NCBI GenBank assembly: GCA_963921505.1
Contig: OY997393.1
Location: 6,274,927-6,338,926 of the forward strand
Length of the DNA: 64,000 bases
Direction of reading: 5' to 3'
Origin: Phakellia ventilabrum
Taxonomy: Eukaryota; Porifera; Demospongiae; Axinellida; Axinellidae
Shown here: in pieces, positions 25,201 through 40,200 of the stretch
Numbering within the stretch: position 1 is the first letter of the stretch
How the letters are laid out: each line of letters opens with the position of its first letter
The notes under the pieces: generated by a model
The model's database searches: none
What the model saw: only the letters and a program-made list of their open reading frames with translations
What the model was told of the DNA's origin: nothing
Position numbers and translations under genes: made by a program

Positions 25201-28200
25201 TTATTACGGCAGATTTTAGCCACATTCCGAATGATTTCTTCTTGGACAACACTTCACCACGTCTGCTCGATTTTGACTTGGATTTGAACCTTGGCACAAT
25301 ATTCTTGTCTTTTGATGAAACTGTTGATGTGAATACTTTCAGTCCGGAGTTTATTACAATCCAGGATGCTTTCAATGCTAGTGAATCTCTTGAACTCTCA
25401 TCCGCCACATTTGATCGTAACATCAGAGATACCTTCTTCACTTTCAATCTCCTGTCTGCTGACATAGTTCAACTCCAAGCCAACATCCGCCTTGCAACCA
25501 GCAATGAAGACAGTTTTATCACTTTCACCAACCAAATGATTGAAGATACATCTCGAAATGATGTCATTGCTGCAGTTGATATGAGCAATCCCATTCAGGT
25601 GGATGCCTACACAAGAGATATGACAGATCCACTGCTGGTTGAGTTTGCAACACTGAACATGAATGAGGAGTTTATTAGACTGGAGTTTAACGAGCCAATG
25701 AATGATACCGGAATATTCTTTGACCGCATAAGCATTCGTTCTGGTGCTAACACGATGATTTTCTATGATCTCACTGGTGGTGCTAACGTGCAGCTCGCAG
25801 ACCCCGACCTGAGGCTAGAGATTCAGTTCGACCTCCTCTCAGAAGATGTACGAGGGATAAAAGTGCTCTTCCCTGACCTAGCTACCTCCCAGGCCAATTC
25901 CTACATTGCAATCGGGGCAGGTAGCTTCATTGATACAGCCGGTAATCCCCTGACGGAAGTGCCTACTACCACAGCAGTCCAGGTTGACAGGTACGTTCCG
26001 GATACTACCAGTCCTCGGCTCCTAGGCTTTGAACTGGACATAAACAGCGGATTTCTAATGCTCACATTTGATGATGTCATTAATGTCGGCTCTGTGATTC
26101 CAACTTCCATCAGCCTTCAGAATGAAGAATCTCTAGGAGCATTCACTACATCTTTAAGCCTCACTAATGCCATACCATCCGGTAGCAATGATTTCACAGT
26201 TGCAATCGAACTGATTCCTACTGACTTAAATTCACTCAAGGCTGAGCCAGATCTAGCCACCAATGAGAACAACACGTACATAGTGCTTGGCACGGATGCC
26301 TTCCTCGATGTAGCTGGCAGTCTCCTGATTGCTGTACTCCCATCTGGTGCTATGCAGGCCATTTCAGTCACTCCTGATAGTACACCTCCGGAGCTGATGT
26401 CCTTCACGTTTGATGCTAGTCTTGGGATCCTCAGTCTGATGTTCACCGAGGTGGTCAACGTCAGTGCCATCAACTCCAATGGGATAATTCTTCAGAATGC
26501 TGTGACTAGCCCAAGTCTCTCTCGTAGGCTGACTGGCGGTAGCCCAGTTGCCACAGACCCTGCTCAGACATTCAACTTCACCCTATCACGTGATGACATC
26601 AACTTTATCAAAGAGTTCCCTGATTTTGGAACAGACCTCAGCAATACCTATCTTGCTGTCGAGTCAACCACTGTGTCTGACATGAATAATAACCCTCTTG
26701 TAGCAATACCAGCTTCTGGAGCACAGCAGGCTTTAGACCATGAGCCAGATGGAATTCCTCCAGTACTTGAGTCGTATAAACTTGATTTGAACACAGGAAT
26801 ATTAGATCTGACTTTTACTGAGACTGTAGACACACCGACTCTTGATCCAAATATGTTTTTTATTCAGTCATCACCATCTGCAAGCTCCGCTGACCAATAC
26901 TATCAGCTGACTGATAGCACAGTGTCTCTGGTCATATCCGATGTGGTTCAGATATTCATCAGCACCACAGACTTGAACAACATCAAGGCTAACATGCTAA
27001 TCGCAACCTCACAAGACACAACTTACCTTAGGGCGCTTCCTGGAGCCATAAATGACACAAATGGTAACCCAACTGAAGGCATCGCTAATGGCAACGCTCA
27101 ACAGGCTCAGGAATACACAAGCGACACTACACCTCCAGAATTAGTGGAGTATGAAATCGATATGGGGCCTGGAATCATTCGTCTAACATTCTCAGAATCA
27201 GTAGATGTTAGTACATTAGATCCAACTGAATTTCTGTTCTTGAATACACCCAACACAGGTAGTGCCGCTTTTCAGAGACAGCTAACCGGAGGCACTGTAC
27301 TCAGTGGGAATGGCCCCATCGTTGACTTGCTGCTGAACTATGAAGATGTAAATTTCATCAAAGCCGAGACTCAGTTCTTGACTAGTGAGATAAATTCCTA
27401 TGTGTCCATCACTTCTGATGCTGTGAGCGACAACCAGGGCAATCCAGTCACTCCCATTCCGAACACTGCCGGTCAGCAGGCTGGATTCTTTACAACAGAC
27501 ATGATTTCACCGACTCTGTTTAATTTTACCCTGGATTTGAATGCCAATACACTTATTCTCACCTTCAGCGAGACTGTTCTAGGCTCAACTTTGAACGTGC
27601 AGGGAATTTCCCTGTATTCTTCTCCATCTTTGGCAGCTAATTCTTCCTACACACTTACTGGTGTTGACACAACCAGTCCTGAGGTCTCGGCCATTCTTAC
27701 TGTCAGTCTCCTACTTGCTGATGCAAATGCTCTGAAACAGGATCTGGACTTAGGCACGTCCATCGAGACCACTTACCTCAGTCTGCAATTAGAGAGTGTT
27801 TTTGACACAAACGGCAATAATATCTTAGCCATTCCTGTCACAAGTGCTGTACAAGCAATGGCTGTGATTCCCGATGAAACATCTCCCATTCTTCTGTCTT
27901 TTGGCCTTGACATGCCTGCCACCACTCCACCTGTAATCCTTGTTTTGGAGTTCACAGAGGCCGTCAATGCAACGTCCCTGAATGTCGAAGATATAACCCT
28001 CCAAGATTCACCAGATGCCTCTGTCATGGGGTCTCAAAGCTACACACTAACCAACAGTGTGGTTGATCCCATTACTTCCTCTGTTCTTAGAGTGACTATC
28101 AGTGCTATGGATCTTGAAGGGATTCGCAGTCTCCCTCCCCTTGGACAGACTATCAACACCACCTACCTCTCAATGCCTGCAGGTACAGTACTTGATACAG

Positions 28201-31200
28201 CCGTGCAACCATCTGTGGTTATTCCATCTAACAGTGCACTTCAGGCTGGGTTCATCATAGCCGATCTGGTCCCACCAGAGATGAGTAGCTTCACTCTCGA
28301 CAGGAACCTCGGATACTTGATTCTCACTTTCTCCGAGAGCGTCCAATCCTCTAACTTCGACCCATCCCTTGTTGAGCTCTCAGACGGAACTGGAGAGACG
28401 CTCCAACTCTCAACAACTAGCGTCCTGCCAGCAGACACCAGTGTGGTGACAATTCTGCTGTCCTCAATGGACTTAAACATTATCAAGAACAGCTCCAATC
28501 TTGGTATTAATGAGAACAGTACCTTCATCTCTTTCCCCACTTCCATAGTAGAAGACATTGCTGGGAATGATGCCCTTGCAGTTGTAGCTGTCCAAGCTGA
28601 GGAGGTGATCGCCGACACTACATCTCCAGTCATTACAAGCTTTAGCATCGATTTTGAGACTATGGAAATTGAGCTAATATTCAATGAACCCATTGACAGC
28701 TCTACACTCGATGTAAGACATGTCACCCTTCAGAATGAGCAGGCAGCATTCTCCGAGTTCTCCTACAGCCTCCAAGCAGCAAGCTCTGTTTCAGCTTCGC
28801 AACTTGGCACAGTGCTTATGTTTGGTCTGAGCACTGAAGATCGCAATGCCATTCAGAGCATTACCAATCTGGGTACAAACGTGACAGACACTTACCTGGC
28901 GGTAAACCCAGAGGCTATTCGAGATACCAGTGGCAACATGGTTGCCCGTGTGTCACCTTCTCTGGCCCTTCCTGTCTCTGGCTATCAAGTTGACACTGTT
29001 CGCCCTGAACTACAGTCCTTCTCACTAGATCTTGACAGGAGAGTGCTTCAGCTTATGTTCTCAGAGAGCGTGAACACCTCCACTCTTAATCTTACTCTAT
29101 TCGAGTTGCATGACTTGGCTGGTACAAATGAATTCATTTTTACATCTAGCGTACCATTCACCGGTATTACTAGTGTAGTGGATGTAGCCATCTCCACGAG
29201 CGATTTTAACGACTTAGTTGCCCAGGGACTGTGCACTACTGGAGGTGACTGCTACATTGATTTTTCAGAAGCTGGTATCCTGGACACAGTAGAACTCCCA
29301 TCAACTGAAGTCATCAACCTCCCCATATCTGACTTCACCCCAGACACTACTCCACCTATCATCATGGAGTTCACCAGCCTGGATTTAGTCAGTGGTGTAC
29401 TCAATATTACTTTCTCCGAAAGTGTTGACGTGTCCACCCTGAATACTACAGCAATTGTTCTCCAGGCTTTCTTTGAAGGAGATGTGGAGAATTATCGTCT
29501 CAGCAGTCTGTCCTCCAGCAGCCCAGCCGGTCCCTTTATCAGTATCCAGCTATCCAGTGAAGATATCTCAGCTATCAAAGTTCGCCAAGAGCTCTGTGTC
29601 CTTCGCAGTAGCTGCTATCTGACTGCTGATAGTGGGGTGATCAGGGATATCGGCAGCAATCCAAGCATGGAAGTACTTTCAGGAGCACCTGGGTTGATTG
29701 TGATATTCCTCGATGAAGACACTGTCGGTCCAGTTCTTATAGATTTTGAATTGGAATTGAATAATGAGACCCTGACCCTCATCTTTTCAGAGCCTGTTGA
29801 CCCAACAACACTCAGCTTTGCTGGATTAACGCTTCAATCACGTCAAGATGCGCTAGATGTAGTTGAGTCCTATCAACTTACTGGAGGTAGCGTAACTTCA
29901 CAAGGGGACATGAGTACTCTTCTATTGCAGCTGTTACCCGGAGATGTCAATTCAATTAAAGCCTTCCCGGTACTTGCCTCAAACATGACTACAACATTCT
30001 TATCTGTTGACTCCACAACAGTGATGGATCTGGCAACCACACCAAACTCTATTGTCCCAATCTCTCCTTCTATTGCCTTACCAGCCAATGCTTACGATGG
30101 AGATGCAAATGGACCAATTTTACTTGACTTTGTTCTTGATATCAATGTCGATCTTCTCATACTTACGTTCAATGAACCAGTTCAGAAATCTTCCCTAAAT
30201 TTCACTAGTGTTGTCCTCTATTCCACCAACACCAGCGACAATGCAGGGGATTTCCCCTTTACCCTAACCACTGGCTCATTCCTAAATCCAGAAAGTGATC
30301 TCTCAAATGTTGTCACTGTAGTTCTTGACAGGCTAGATATTGGTGAGATCAAGATAAACTCTTCAATTGGAACCTCAGCGGAGAACAGCTTCCTAGAAGT
30401 ATTGGTGAATGCCATTGAAGATCGTGCTGGCAATGGACTGCTGGAAGGGCCTCGCCTGCAGGCCTCTGCTGTTGTAATTGACACAACCAGACCTCAGTTG
30501 ATTTCATTCACCTTCAATGTGGAGACAGGACAAATGTCCCTTGCTTTCAATGATGTGGTCAATGTCGATAGATTTGATGCTACTGCTTTTACAATCCAAG
30601 ATGGAGTCTACCGCATGAACTTTTATCAGCTGACTGATTCCAGCACCACTAACAGTGAAAATGGTTACACAATTGTGGTTGACATTTCTCCTCAAGATCA
30701 GCTCAATATCAACCTTATGCCCGGACTGGCAAAGTCTCTGAACTCAACCTACCTCACGATACAGGCATCTGCCATTGACGACATTTCTGGTGTAGATGTG
30801 CTAGCCATTACAGATGGGAAGGCTCTTCAAGCTGATAGTTATGTTGCTGATAATGCACCTCCCGTACTTGAGAGCTTTGAACTGGACCTAAACGATGAAC
30901 TGATAATGCTGCAGTTTGATGAGGCCATCAATTCAACATCTCTGGATCCCACTCTGGTATTCATTTACTCTGACGCTAGTGGAATATTCAGTTACATGCT
31001 TACTGGATCTGATGCACTGTCTACTAGCTCTGATGCCACAGTTCTCTTTCTTCAATTGAACAGAGACGATTCTAATGCTCTAAAAGAAAGCCGCGATTTT
31101 GCCACCAATGTCTCTGATACATTCATCCACGTGGAAACCAATTTCATAGATGATTTGGCTGACAATTCATTTCCATCACCAGATACTATCCAAGCAAGTG

Positions 31201-34200
31201 CCTTCACTCCTGATACAACTCCTCCAGAACTAGAATCCTTTTCAATAGACTTTGATAATGGAATTCTTGTTCTGAATTTCAATGAAGCCATAGAATTCTT
31301 TGATCCACTGGCGTACACCCTTCAGTCAAATATTGACTCCTCAGGTATACCTGAACAGCGATACCCATTTCTGACCTCAACCTTTATCAGAATTGGTCTT
31401 GATGGCTTCATGATCCAGCTGTCTCAAGATGACCTGAATGCCATCAATGCCATCCCTCAATTGGCCTCCAGTAGGAGCGAAACGCATTTAGCTATTAACT
31501 CAACTGGTGCCACAGATTATAGTGGGAATGAAATCACCGAAGTACTTATTTCAAATGGCATCAGGGCAGTTAACTACACCAATGACATGACTTCTCCTCA
31601 ATTTCTTAGTTTCATGTTGGATCTGGACTCCAACACCATGCAGCTAACTTTCAATGAGGTAGTGAGATCCGTTTCTTTGGACTTTTCCTCCATCGCAATC
31701 CAGAGTTCCAGAACTGGTAATATCCAGTACAACCTGACCGCTGGATTTCCCCCTCAAGCCGACTCCACCACCCTGAACGTGACTCTCTCTTTGGCAGATT
31801 CAGCTGTACTGCAGGTGACTGACGGTCTAGCCTCCTCAATCTCGGATACATATATCATTCTGCGCCCTTCAGCCATTACAGATGTGAGTGGAAATGGTGG
31901 AAATCCTGTGATTGAAGTCCCAGAAGATAATGCAATCCAAGCAACTGAAGTGATACTAGATAGCTCACCTCCACGCCTCCTTGCCTTTACTCTTGATCTA
32001 GCCAATCTCTCGGTCATTTTAACCTTTTCTGAGTATGTCAACGTGAACTCTTTTATCTATTCTAGCTTCATGATACTCAGCAACGACAATCTAGCTACTG
32101 CAGTCACTATCCCACTCTCAAACTCGCAGATCTCACCATCTCATGCTAACAACTCTGTGGTGATAATTGAGCTGGGTGCGAGTGACTTCCTGGCTCTACA
32201 AACTTCACAATCTCTTGGAATTATAACAGCCAATACATTTATATACATCGAAGATAATGCACTAATCGACCTTGCTGGCAATATCTATACTGCTGAAGTT
32301 CCTCTACAGGCTTCTGAAGTGATTATTGACAATGTTCCACCACAGCTGGTCAGTTTTGCCCTCAATCTCGGTCTTCGCCGACTTGTTCTGACGTTTTCTG
32401 AACCTATAGACGGAGCCAGTGCTACTCTGACAAATACCCTTACTGTACATAACATGTCTGTTGGCGGCGAAAGTGTGACATTAACTACTAACAGTACTAT
32501 TGCTGATGTCAGTCCAGATGGTACTGTTGTTGCTATAGCGATTGGAGCTGCTGATAACACAGACCTTGTCGGAATCGGTGCTGCCACAACTGTCAACAAC
32601 ACATACATCTCAATCGCAGCAGACCTCATCCTGGACTATTCCACCAATAGAGTGGAACCGATACCATCTTCTGACCGTCTTCAAGTATCTGAAATCCAGG
32701 ATGAAACCTTGCCTCCATCACTGATCCAATTTACCCTGAATCTCAATGCCGGGGTTGTCAGGTTTGATTTTTCTGAGAGCATTGATATAGACACTTTCAA
32801 TGCAACTGATGTCACTTTTCAGAGCGCACAAGTTCGAGAAGTGGACACAGCAGTCATTGCACTTACTGGAGGTGATGCTACGCTAGTCGGCACTTCACAG
32901 GTACAGTTGCTGCTCCTGGATGCCGATCTGAATCTTATCAAAGCGGCTCCAGATCTTGCCAACTCACCAGCTGATACTTTTGTTGTTGTACGTGAAACTG
33001 CTATTGCCGATAATCAAGGATCAACACTAGTGCCAATCACCGAAGACGATGCCCAGATTGCAGCTGGACTTGTACCAGACACAACTGCTCCCATTCTTGC
33101 AAGTTTTGATATAGATCTTGACAGTGGCGTTCTATTCCTGCGGTTTTCTGAGTTTGTACTATTGTCTGGATTCTCACTGGCTGATGTACAACTGCAAGAT
33201 TCAAGTAGTGGTGACGATTTTACCTTCTCTTTCACTGACAGCACTTTCACCAGTAATGACACAGACATCATCACCATCACATTTACGGCCACAGATCTGG
33301 AGACTTTGAAGCTTAGTGCACAGCTCTGCACCCAGTCCAGTGACTGCTTTATCACTATTGAAGGAGGAGTTGTGACCGATGTCTACACCAGGCCAAGTCT
33401 GGCACGACCAACCAGCTCTGCTGCTTCTGTGTCAATTTACACACCTGATACCGCATCACCAGAATATGATCAATTTGTGAGAATGGACTTGGACTCTGGA
33501 GATCTGACTTTGATATTCAGTGAAGCTGTAAATGTATCCAGCCTGAACATAACTGCACTGATGTTTCACAGCACCTTTCTAGCTGAAGACAATCTGGAGA
33601 TTGTAACACTTGAAAACAGTACCTCAGACAGCCCCAATGGTCGTACAGTGGATATTTCTCTGACAGAAAATGACTTAGATGCTCTCAAAATTGCTTCTAG
33701 TGTGTGTACAGTCACAGCCAACTGTTTTGTAAGATTCAGTTCCGATCTGATTGAAGACATGGCTGGCAATCCTGTAACTGCCTTGGAACCAGGACTAGGA
33801 GAACTGCAGTTTCCCTCATCCTTTCAGAGAGATACGACTCCTCCGAACTTGATTGCATTTGACCTGGATGTCAACAATCGACTGCTCATCTTTGAGTTTG
33901 ATGAGCCTGTCAGAGCCGAAACATTCCGCATTAGAGAAGTCACACTGTATGCCTCTCCAAATATTTCGGCTAACATTATGCTAACAACCTTCAATCTCCT
34001 CACAACACAAGATGGCAGAACCGTTGAAGTGGAGCTGTCCTCGACTGATATCCAACTTATACAGGACTCGGTGCTGGCCAAGACTAGGGATAACACTTGG
34101 CTGACTCACACTTCAGACATGATTGAAGACTTTGCTGGTCTCGGAGTTGTACCACATGTAATTGGAGTGAATGCGATCCAGGTCAGAACACTCTTCACTG

Positions 34201-37200
34201 ATATAATTCCCCCCACACTGGTTGATTTCCTGGAGTTTAATGACAATGAAGCCACTATTGTGCTTTCATTTTCTGAGCCAATGGACGTGAACTCAATTGT
34301 TCCTCAGCTGATAACCTTCCACTCTGCCGCTGTCAGTGGCTCTTCCTACAATCTTACCGCTTCTATGAATGTCACTGGAAGCCAGAGGAACACAGAACTG
34401 ACAGTGATCCTTGCGAATTTTGATGTGAGAAATATTCGATTTGATCCACTCTTGGGAGAAGATCAAACTTCTACCTATATTGAGCTTGCAGAGGGTGCTT
34501 TCAGCGATCTTGCAGGAAATCCAGTAGAGCCTAGTGTAAGATTTCAAGTGGCCATTTATGCAAACGATATCACTCCACCAACATTTGAAGGCTTTGAATT
34601 AGACATTGATACTGGCAGGCTCACCCTCTCTTTTGATGAAATTGTGGATTCATCTTCTCTATCTCCTTCTGAGGCTACATTTTATGCCCAAAATGAGACA
34701 ATTACTGATCCATTGGACATGTATACCCTAACTGGAGGTACAGTATCCGGAGATGGTCCAGTAGTGGTTCTTACTCTGTCAGCCATGGACCTTGGCATTT
34801 TGAAATCAAGACAAAACCTCGCCCAGTCCATAAATACAACTTACATTTCCATCACGCGTGACTTTGTGGTCGACTTAGCCGGAGTATCAGTTACAGCAGT
34901 TGATAGGCTTCAAGCTTCTGTATTTATGGATGATGTGACAAGGCCAGAGCTGATTGCATTCTCCCTCAATGTCACTGCCAATACTCTCTCTCTAGAGTTC
35001 TCAGAGTTTGTAATCACAAGCTCCTTTGATATCACTCAGCTGACCCTACATAACAGCAGCGATGATACTGGTAGCTCCATCCCTCTCACTGGTGGCTCAG
35101 TGATTGCAACCCCATCCTTGCAGGAAATAGTTGTGGAACTCCTGAGCTCTGACCTTGACTTGCTCAAGAATGATCTCACTTTTGGAACAAATGCCAACAA
35201 CACCTACCTCTCAGCTACAGAAAACACCATCAGTGATGGCTTTGGACGGTTGCTAGTCCCTATTCCTCCAGATGCAGCCATTCCGGTCTCAGAACACACC
35301 GGGGATCGCCTACCTCCAATTCTGATTGATCTGGCATTGGACCTAAACCTCGGTATCTTGACACTGACATTCAATGAGGTAGTGAACGAAACATCTTTCG
35401 AACTGAACAGAGTACGATTGGTTGGAGCCATGGGAAGTAGCTATGACCTTACTGGTGGGACCGTAGAAGCACTTTCTTTGCCAGTTATTCAAGTGATTCT
35501 GACTAGTGACGATTTGAACACCATCAAGGCTGATTTAGACTTGGCAGCTTCTATTGACACTACAGCTGTTCAGCCACGAGCAAACCTGGTAGCAGATACC
35601 AGTGGAAATCCCCTCCAGGAATCTACCATCTTTGTTCCCGCTACATCATACACTGGTGATATGAATGACCCTTTTCTACAGAGGTTTGTCCTAGATCTGA
35701 ATGCAGACACCCTCCTTCTCACTTTTAACGAGACAGTTGATTCTAATTCTGTCATAGTGAGTGAGATCTACCTCCAGCCAGAAGGTAATACAACAGTTAA
35801 TGTGTCGTTAGCTGGAAGTCTGGTGACTTCTGGCCCTGGTGCTGTACTGGAAATTGTAATCGGTTATGATGCCATCACGGAGATCAAACGCAACACAGGT
35901 TTAGCTATCTCTGATCGTACCGCCTGGATTAGCTTCAGTGAAGATGCGCTGAATGACACCGCTGGAAACCCTGTTATTCCCGTTAGCTCTACAAGTGCCA
36001 GAAGAGTAGCTAACTTCATTCCAGATGACACTGCACCAGTGCTACAGAGCTACAGCCTCGATTTGAATACAGAACAACTTACACTAACCTTTCAAGAAAC
36101 CGTTAATGCTGAGTCCGTCGACTTCACTGGCATCACTCTTCGATCATCCATGGATCCATCAGCCACTGAGTATACTTTGACCGGTGGATCAGTAACACCT
36201 CTGATTGATGACCCCATCATTGTGATCCAATTCTCCTTTGATGACATCAACGCAATCAAGGCACTGAGAGATCTCGCCAGTGCTGCTGCTGGATCAATGA
36301 CCACCTTTCTCTCACTCGCAAATGATACCGTGATTGATATGGCAGGGAATGCATTTGTCGGTGTGGATTCTGTTCCTATCAATACGATCGACTTCACTGG
36401 TGACAGCACCCAGCCTACTCTGCTGTCGTTTGACTTGGTGATGACCAATGGAACTGAGCCTCTTGAGATCATTTTAGAATTTGCAGAGACCATTGATGTT
36501 GACTCTCTCACGCTTACTAACGATCCAATTACTCTCCATCTTACTAACGAGTCAAACTCAACAACTGATTACACTCTCACCGGAGGCAGCAAATCCCTTT
36601 CAAACTCTCCAAATATCACTGTTTTTGTATCGGAATTTGATTTGGAAGCAATTCGGGCCTTGGCTCCACTTGCTGAATTCCCAGAGACAAGCTATCTTTC
36701 CATCCGTCAGGGTGGCGTCAGGGACATCGTTGGGCTCTCTAATGAGGCCCAAGGGCCCATTCAGGTGAGTGAGTATTTGGCTGATTTGACCCGGCCATTC
36801 ATAGTGCAGTACTCACTTGATATGGACAGAGGAAGACTAGCATTGACCTTTAGTGAACCACTGCAGTATATGACATTTGATGTAACCATTATCGCCCTCC
36901 AAGGAACCGTGTCAGGCCCTTCGCAAGTGAGCATCGGTGCTACCACCCAGCTGCTTACAGCTGTAGATAGCTCAGTTATGACTGTCCAGATCTCAGTTAC
37001 TGATCTCAACGAAATCAAGCTCCTGCCATCTCTTGCCACAGACATCAACTCCACTTATCTCTCATTTACTGGCAGCCAGAGTGAGGACATTGCTGGCAAC
37101 ATTGCCGTGGAGATCCTTAGCACGAATGCTCTAGTGGCTTCAGAGTACATCCCAGACATAACATCGCCAGTGCTAAGTGGATTCGACCTAGACATGATGG

Positions 37201-40200
37201 ACGGAATTTTAGTGCTCAGTTTTGATGAAACTGTCAATGGATCATCAGTGAACCCAACACTGATTCAGATAGCGAATGCTGATGACTCCCTAGTGTATTC
37301 CTTAACTGGCGGTGTGAGCGATACTGTCTACGGTGATATCATCACCTTTCCCCTGACACTGAGTGACCACAATGGACTCAAAGCCATTGATGGGCTAGCA
37401 ACTTCAGTTAACAACACTTACCTAAACCTCTTTTCTGAAGCCATCTACGACATGAACAACAATCCAAATTCCCGTTCCCTCAATGTTCGTGTCACTAGTT
37501 TTATCAAAGATGCAGAAGATCCACAACTTATGCAATTTGATATTGATTTGAATGAGGGTTTACTTGTTCTTTCATTCGATGAAACTGTCAACGTCTCATC
37601 TCTTCAAATATCAGACATCCTCTTACTGAGAGGAGACGGAGTCACTTACAACCTCAACACCAGCTACACAGATCAGCCACCTCTTCCAGACATTACAGTA
37701 ATGCTTTCTGACACAGATTTGAATGAGCTCAAAAGACTACAGATTTGCTTGGATGACTCCACTTGTTTCCTTGCTTTCCCCTCTACACTTGTCCGTGACA
37801 TGGTCTCTAGATCTGTTGTTCCAATTTCTGAAGCAATGCCTGAGCCAGTTAGCGGACACACCAGAGACACCACCAACCCTAGACTGATTGACTTTGTAGA
37901 GTTTAACTTTATTACTAGAAGGCTCACTTTGGAATACTCCGAAACTATCATGATAAGTTCATTTGACTCAAATCAGATCACGCTACAATCCTTCTTTGAG
38001 GACTCCCCACCGACCACAAGCTACCAGCTCAGTGATGTCACAGTGATGTCAAGTGATGGCACAAGTGTCATTTTCGAACTTAATGAAGGAGATCTGTTTG
38101 CGATAAAAAATACTCCAGATCTCTGTGATATTCGAGCCCACTGCTACATTGTCATAACCAATGCAACTGTAATGGATATTTCAGCAAATTCGAATGATCC
38201 CATACTCCAAGAATTTCCGGGAATAGTGGTCACAAGGTTCATTGATGACGACATCAATCCAACCTTAGATAGTTTCGACTTGGATATGAACTCCGGTGTC
38301 CTGACACTTTATTTCTCGGAGCCCGTCGAAGCCCAAGACATTGACCCAATGAGCATAACCATTCTGTCCATGCCAAATGCCTCAATCTTTGATCAGTATG
38401 CACTCACTGGTGGACTGACTAGTAACACAAGTGGAGACACTACAGTCGTACTTCAGCTATCCCTTACAGACGTGAATGCTCTCAAGGCAACCACTTTTGC
38501 AAAGTCAGCTACCAACACCTACCTGACCCTCATGGCAACAGCCATCACAGATGTGTCGTTTATTAACAATCCCGTAGTGCCTATTGACCCAGAAGATCCA
38601 CTTCCAGTATCGATATACCTAGCTGATAGCACTCCTCCCATACTGCAGTCCTTCCGATTGGACCTCAGCGTGGATCAAGTTGTATACACCTTTGATGAGC
38701 CTATCTTGACTAGTAGTGTTATGTTCACTGCTCTGACTCTGCAGAATGACTCATCCGTGCCTCTGTTTTCAAGAACGCTGGTTGGGGGAACTGTTCTAAA
38801 CTCTGAGAATGCCTCTTTGGTCATCACTACTTTACTGGACCCAGCTGACATCGAAGTACTGAAGCTAACAGATGATTTTGGTACCAGTACGTTGAACACT
38901 TTTCTTTCTGCTAGTTCCAATGCGTTCAGAGATACTACAGGAAATGAAAATGATCCAATTGATGGGATGATGGCCACATTCCATACCAGAGACACCACCA
39001 GGGCTGAAGTCATCTCCTTTGCTATTGACATGCAGACTGGACAGCTGGATCTCACCTTCAACGACATTGTCATTGCCAGCACACTGGATGCCTCTGCCAT
39101 CGGTGTCCAAGACAACGTGTTTTCCAATGAGGCCAGCTCTGTGCGTCTATCCTCTCTCTCTATTACTAGCAGCCCCGATGGATATGTCATTACTGTAGAT
39201 ATTCACCCACTTGATCTTCTTAGAGTCAAATCTGTGCCCGGTCTTGCTACTACAGTGAATACAACCTGGCTCACAGTACAGGCCTTTGCAATTGATGATG
39301 CTTTTGGAGAAGATGTGCTAGCCATCACAAATGGTAATGCACTACAGGTAACAGACTTCACTCCCGACACCCTACCTCCCTCACTGGATAGCTTTATCTT
39401 TGATTTGAATACTGGAGAGTTGTCAATTTCATTCACTGACACTGTGGATCATCTGCTGTTGAATGTCACTCTATTCTCCATCTTGAGCAACCGTGTTCCC
39501 ACTGTTGAGTTTGGTTTATCAGATAGTGAAGTATCAAGATCAGTGGATGGGCAGACGGTGATAATCACCCTCAGCAGTGATGATCTTAACCAACTCAAGA
39601 ATAATACTTCTATTGCTACTGATACAACAAACACCTATCTTGCAGTTGGTCCTGATGCAATTCCAGACCTGGCTGGAAATTACCTCTCAGAAATTGTTGT
39701 ATCCGCTGCTGTCCAGGCCTCGAATATACTCCCTGACATAACAGGACCTGAGCTTCAAGGTTTTGACCTGGACCAGAATGCTGGTGAGCTAATTGTGACT
39801 TTCTCTGAGCCTGTGGATTCAAGTACAGTAAACACACTTGGGTTCACCCTTCAGTCCAAAGCAGACATAACCTTCTTTATGGATGAGCAGTATACTTTAA
39901 TAACAGGAGTACCAGCCTCTCCTAATGGTGTTGTTATCACCATCTCTTTTGGTGAGGAGGACTTGAATGGAATCTTTGCCACCACAGTTCTTGGCAACAC
40001 TATAGATGACACATACCTCACCATCAGTAATATATCTGTGAGAGACATCAGCGGCAATGATGCTATACCTGTTCCTTTCACAGATGGCATACAAGCTAAC
40101 ATAGTACTCCTAGATACTAATCCTCCTGCCCTGATTGAATACAATCTGGATATGGACGTGGGTTTACTAATGCTCTCTTTTACTGAAGTGGTTATCATCG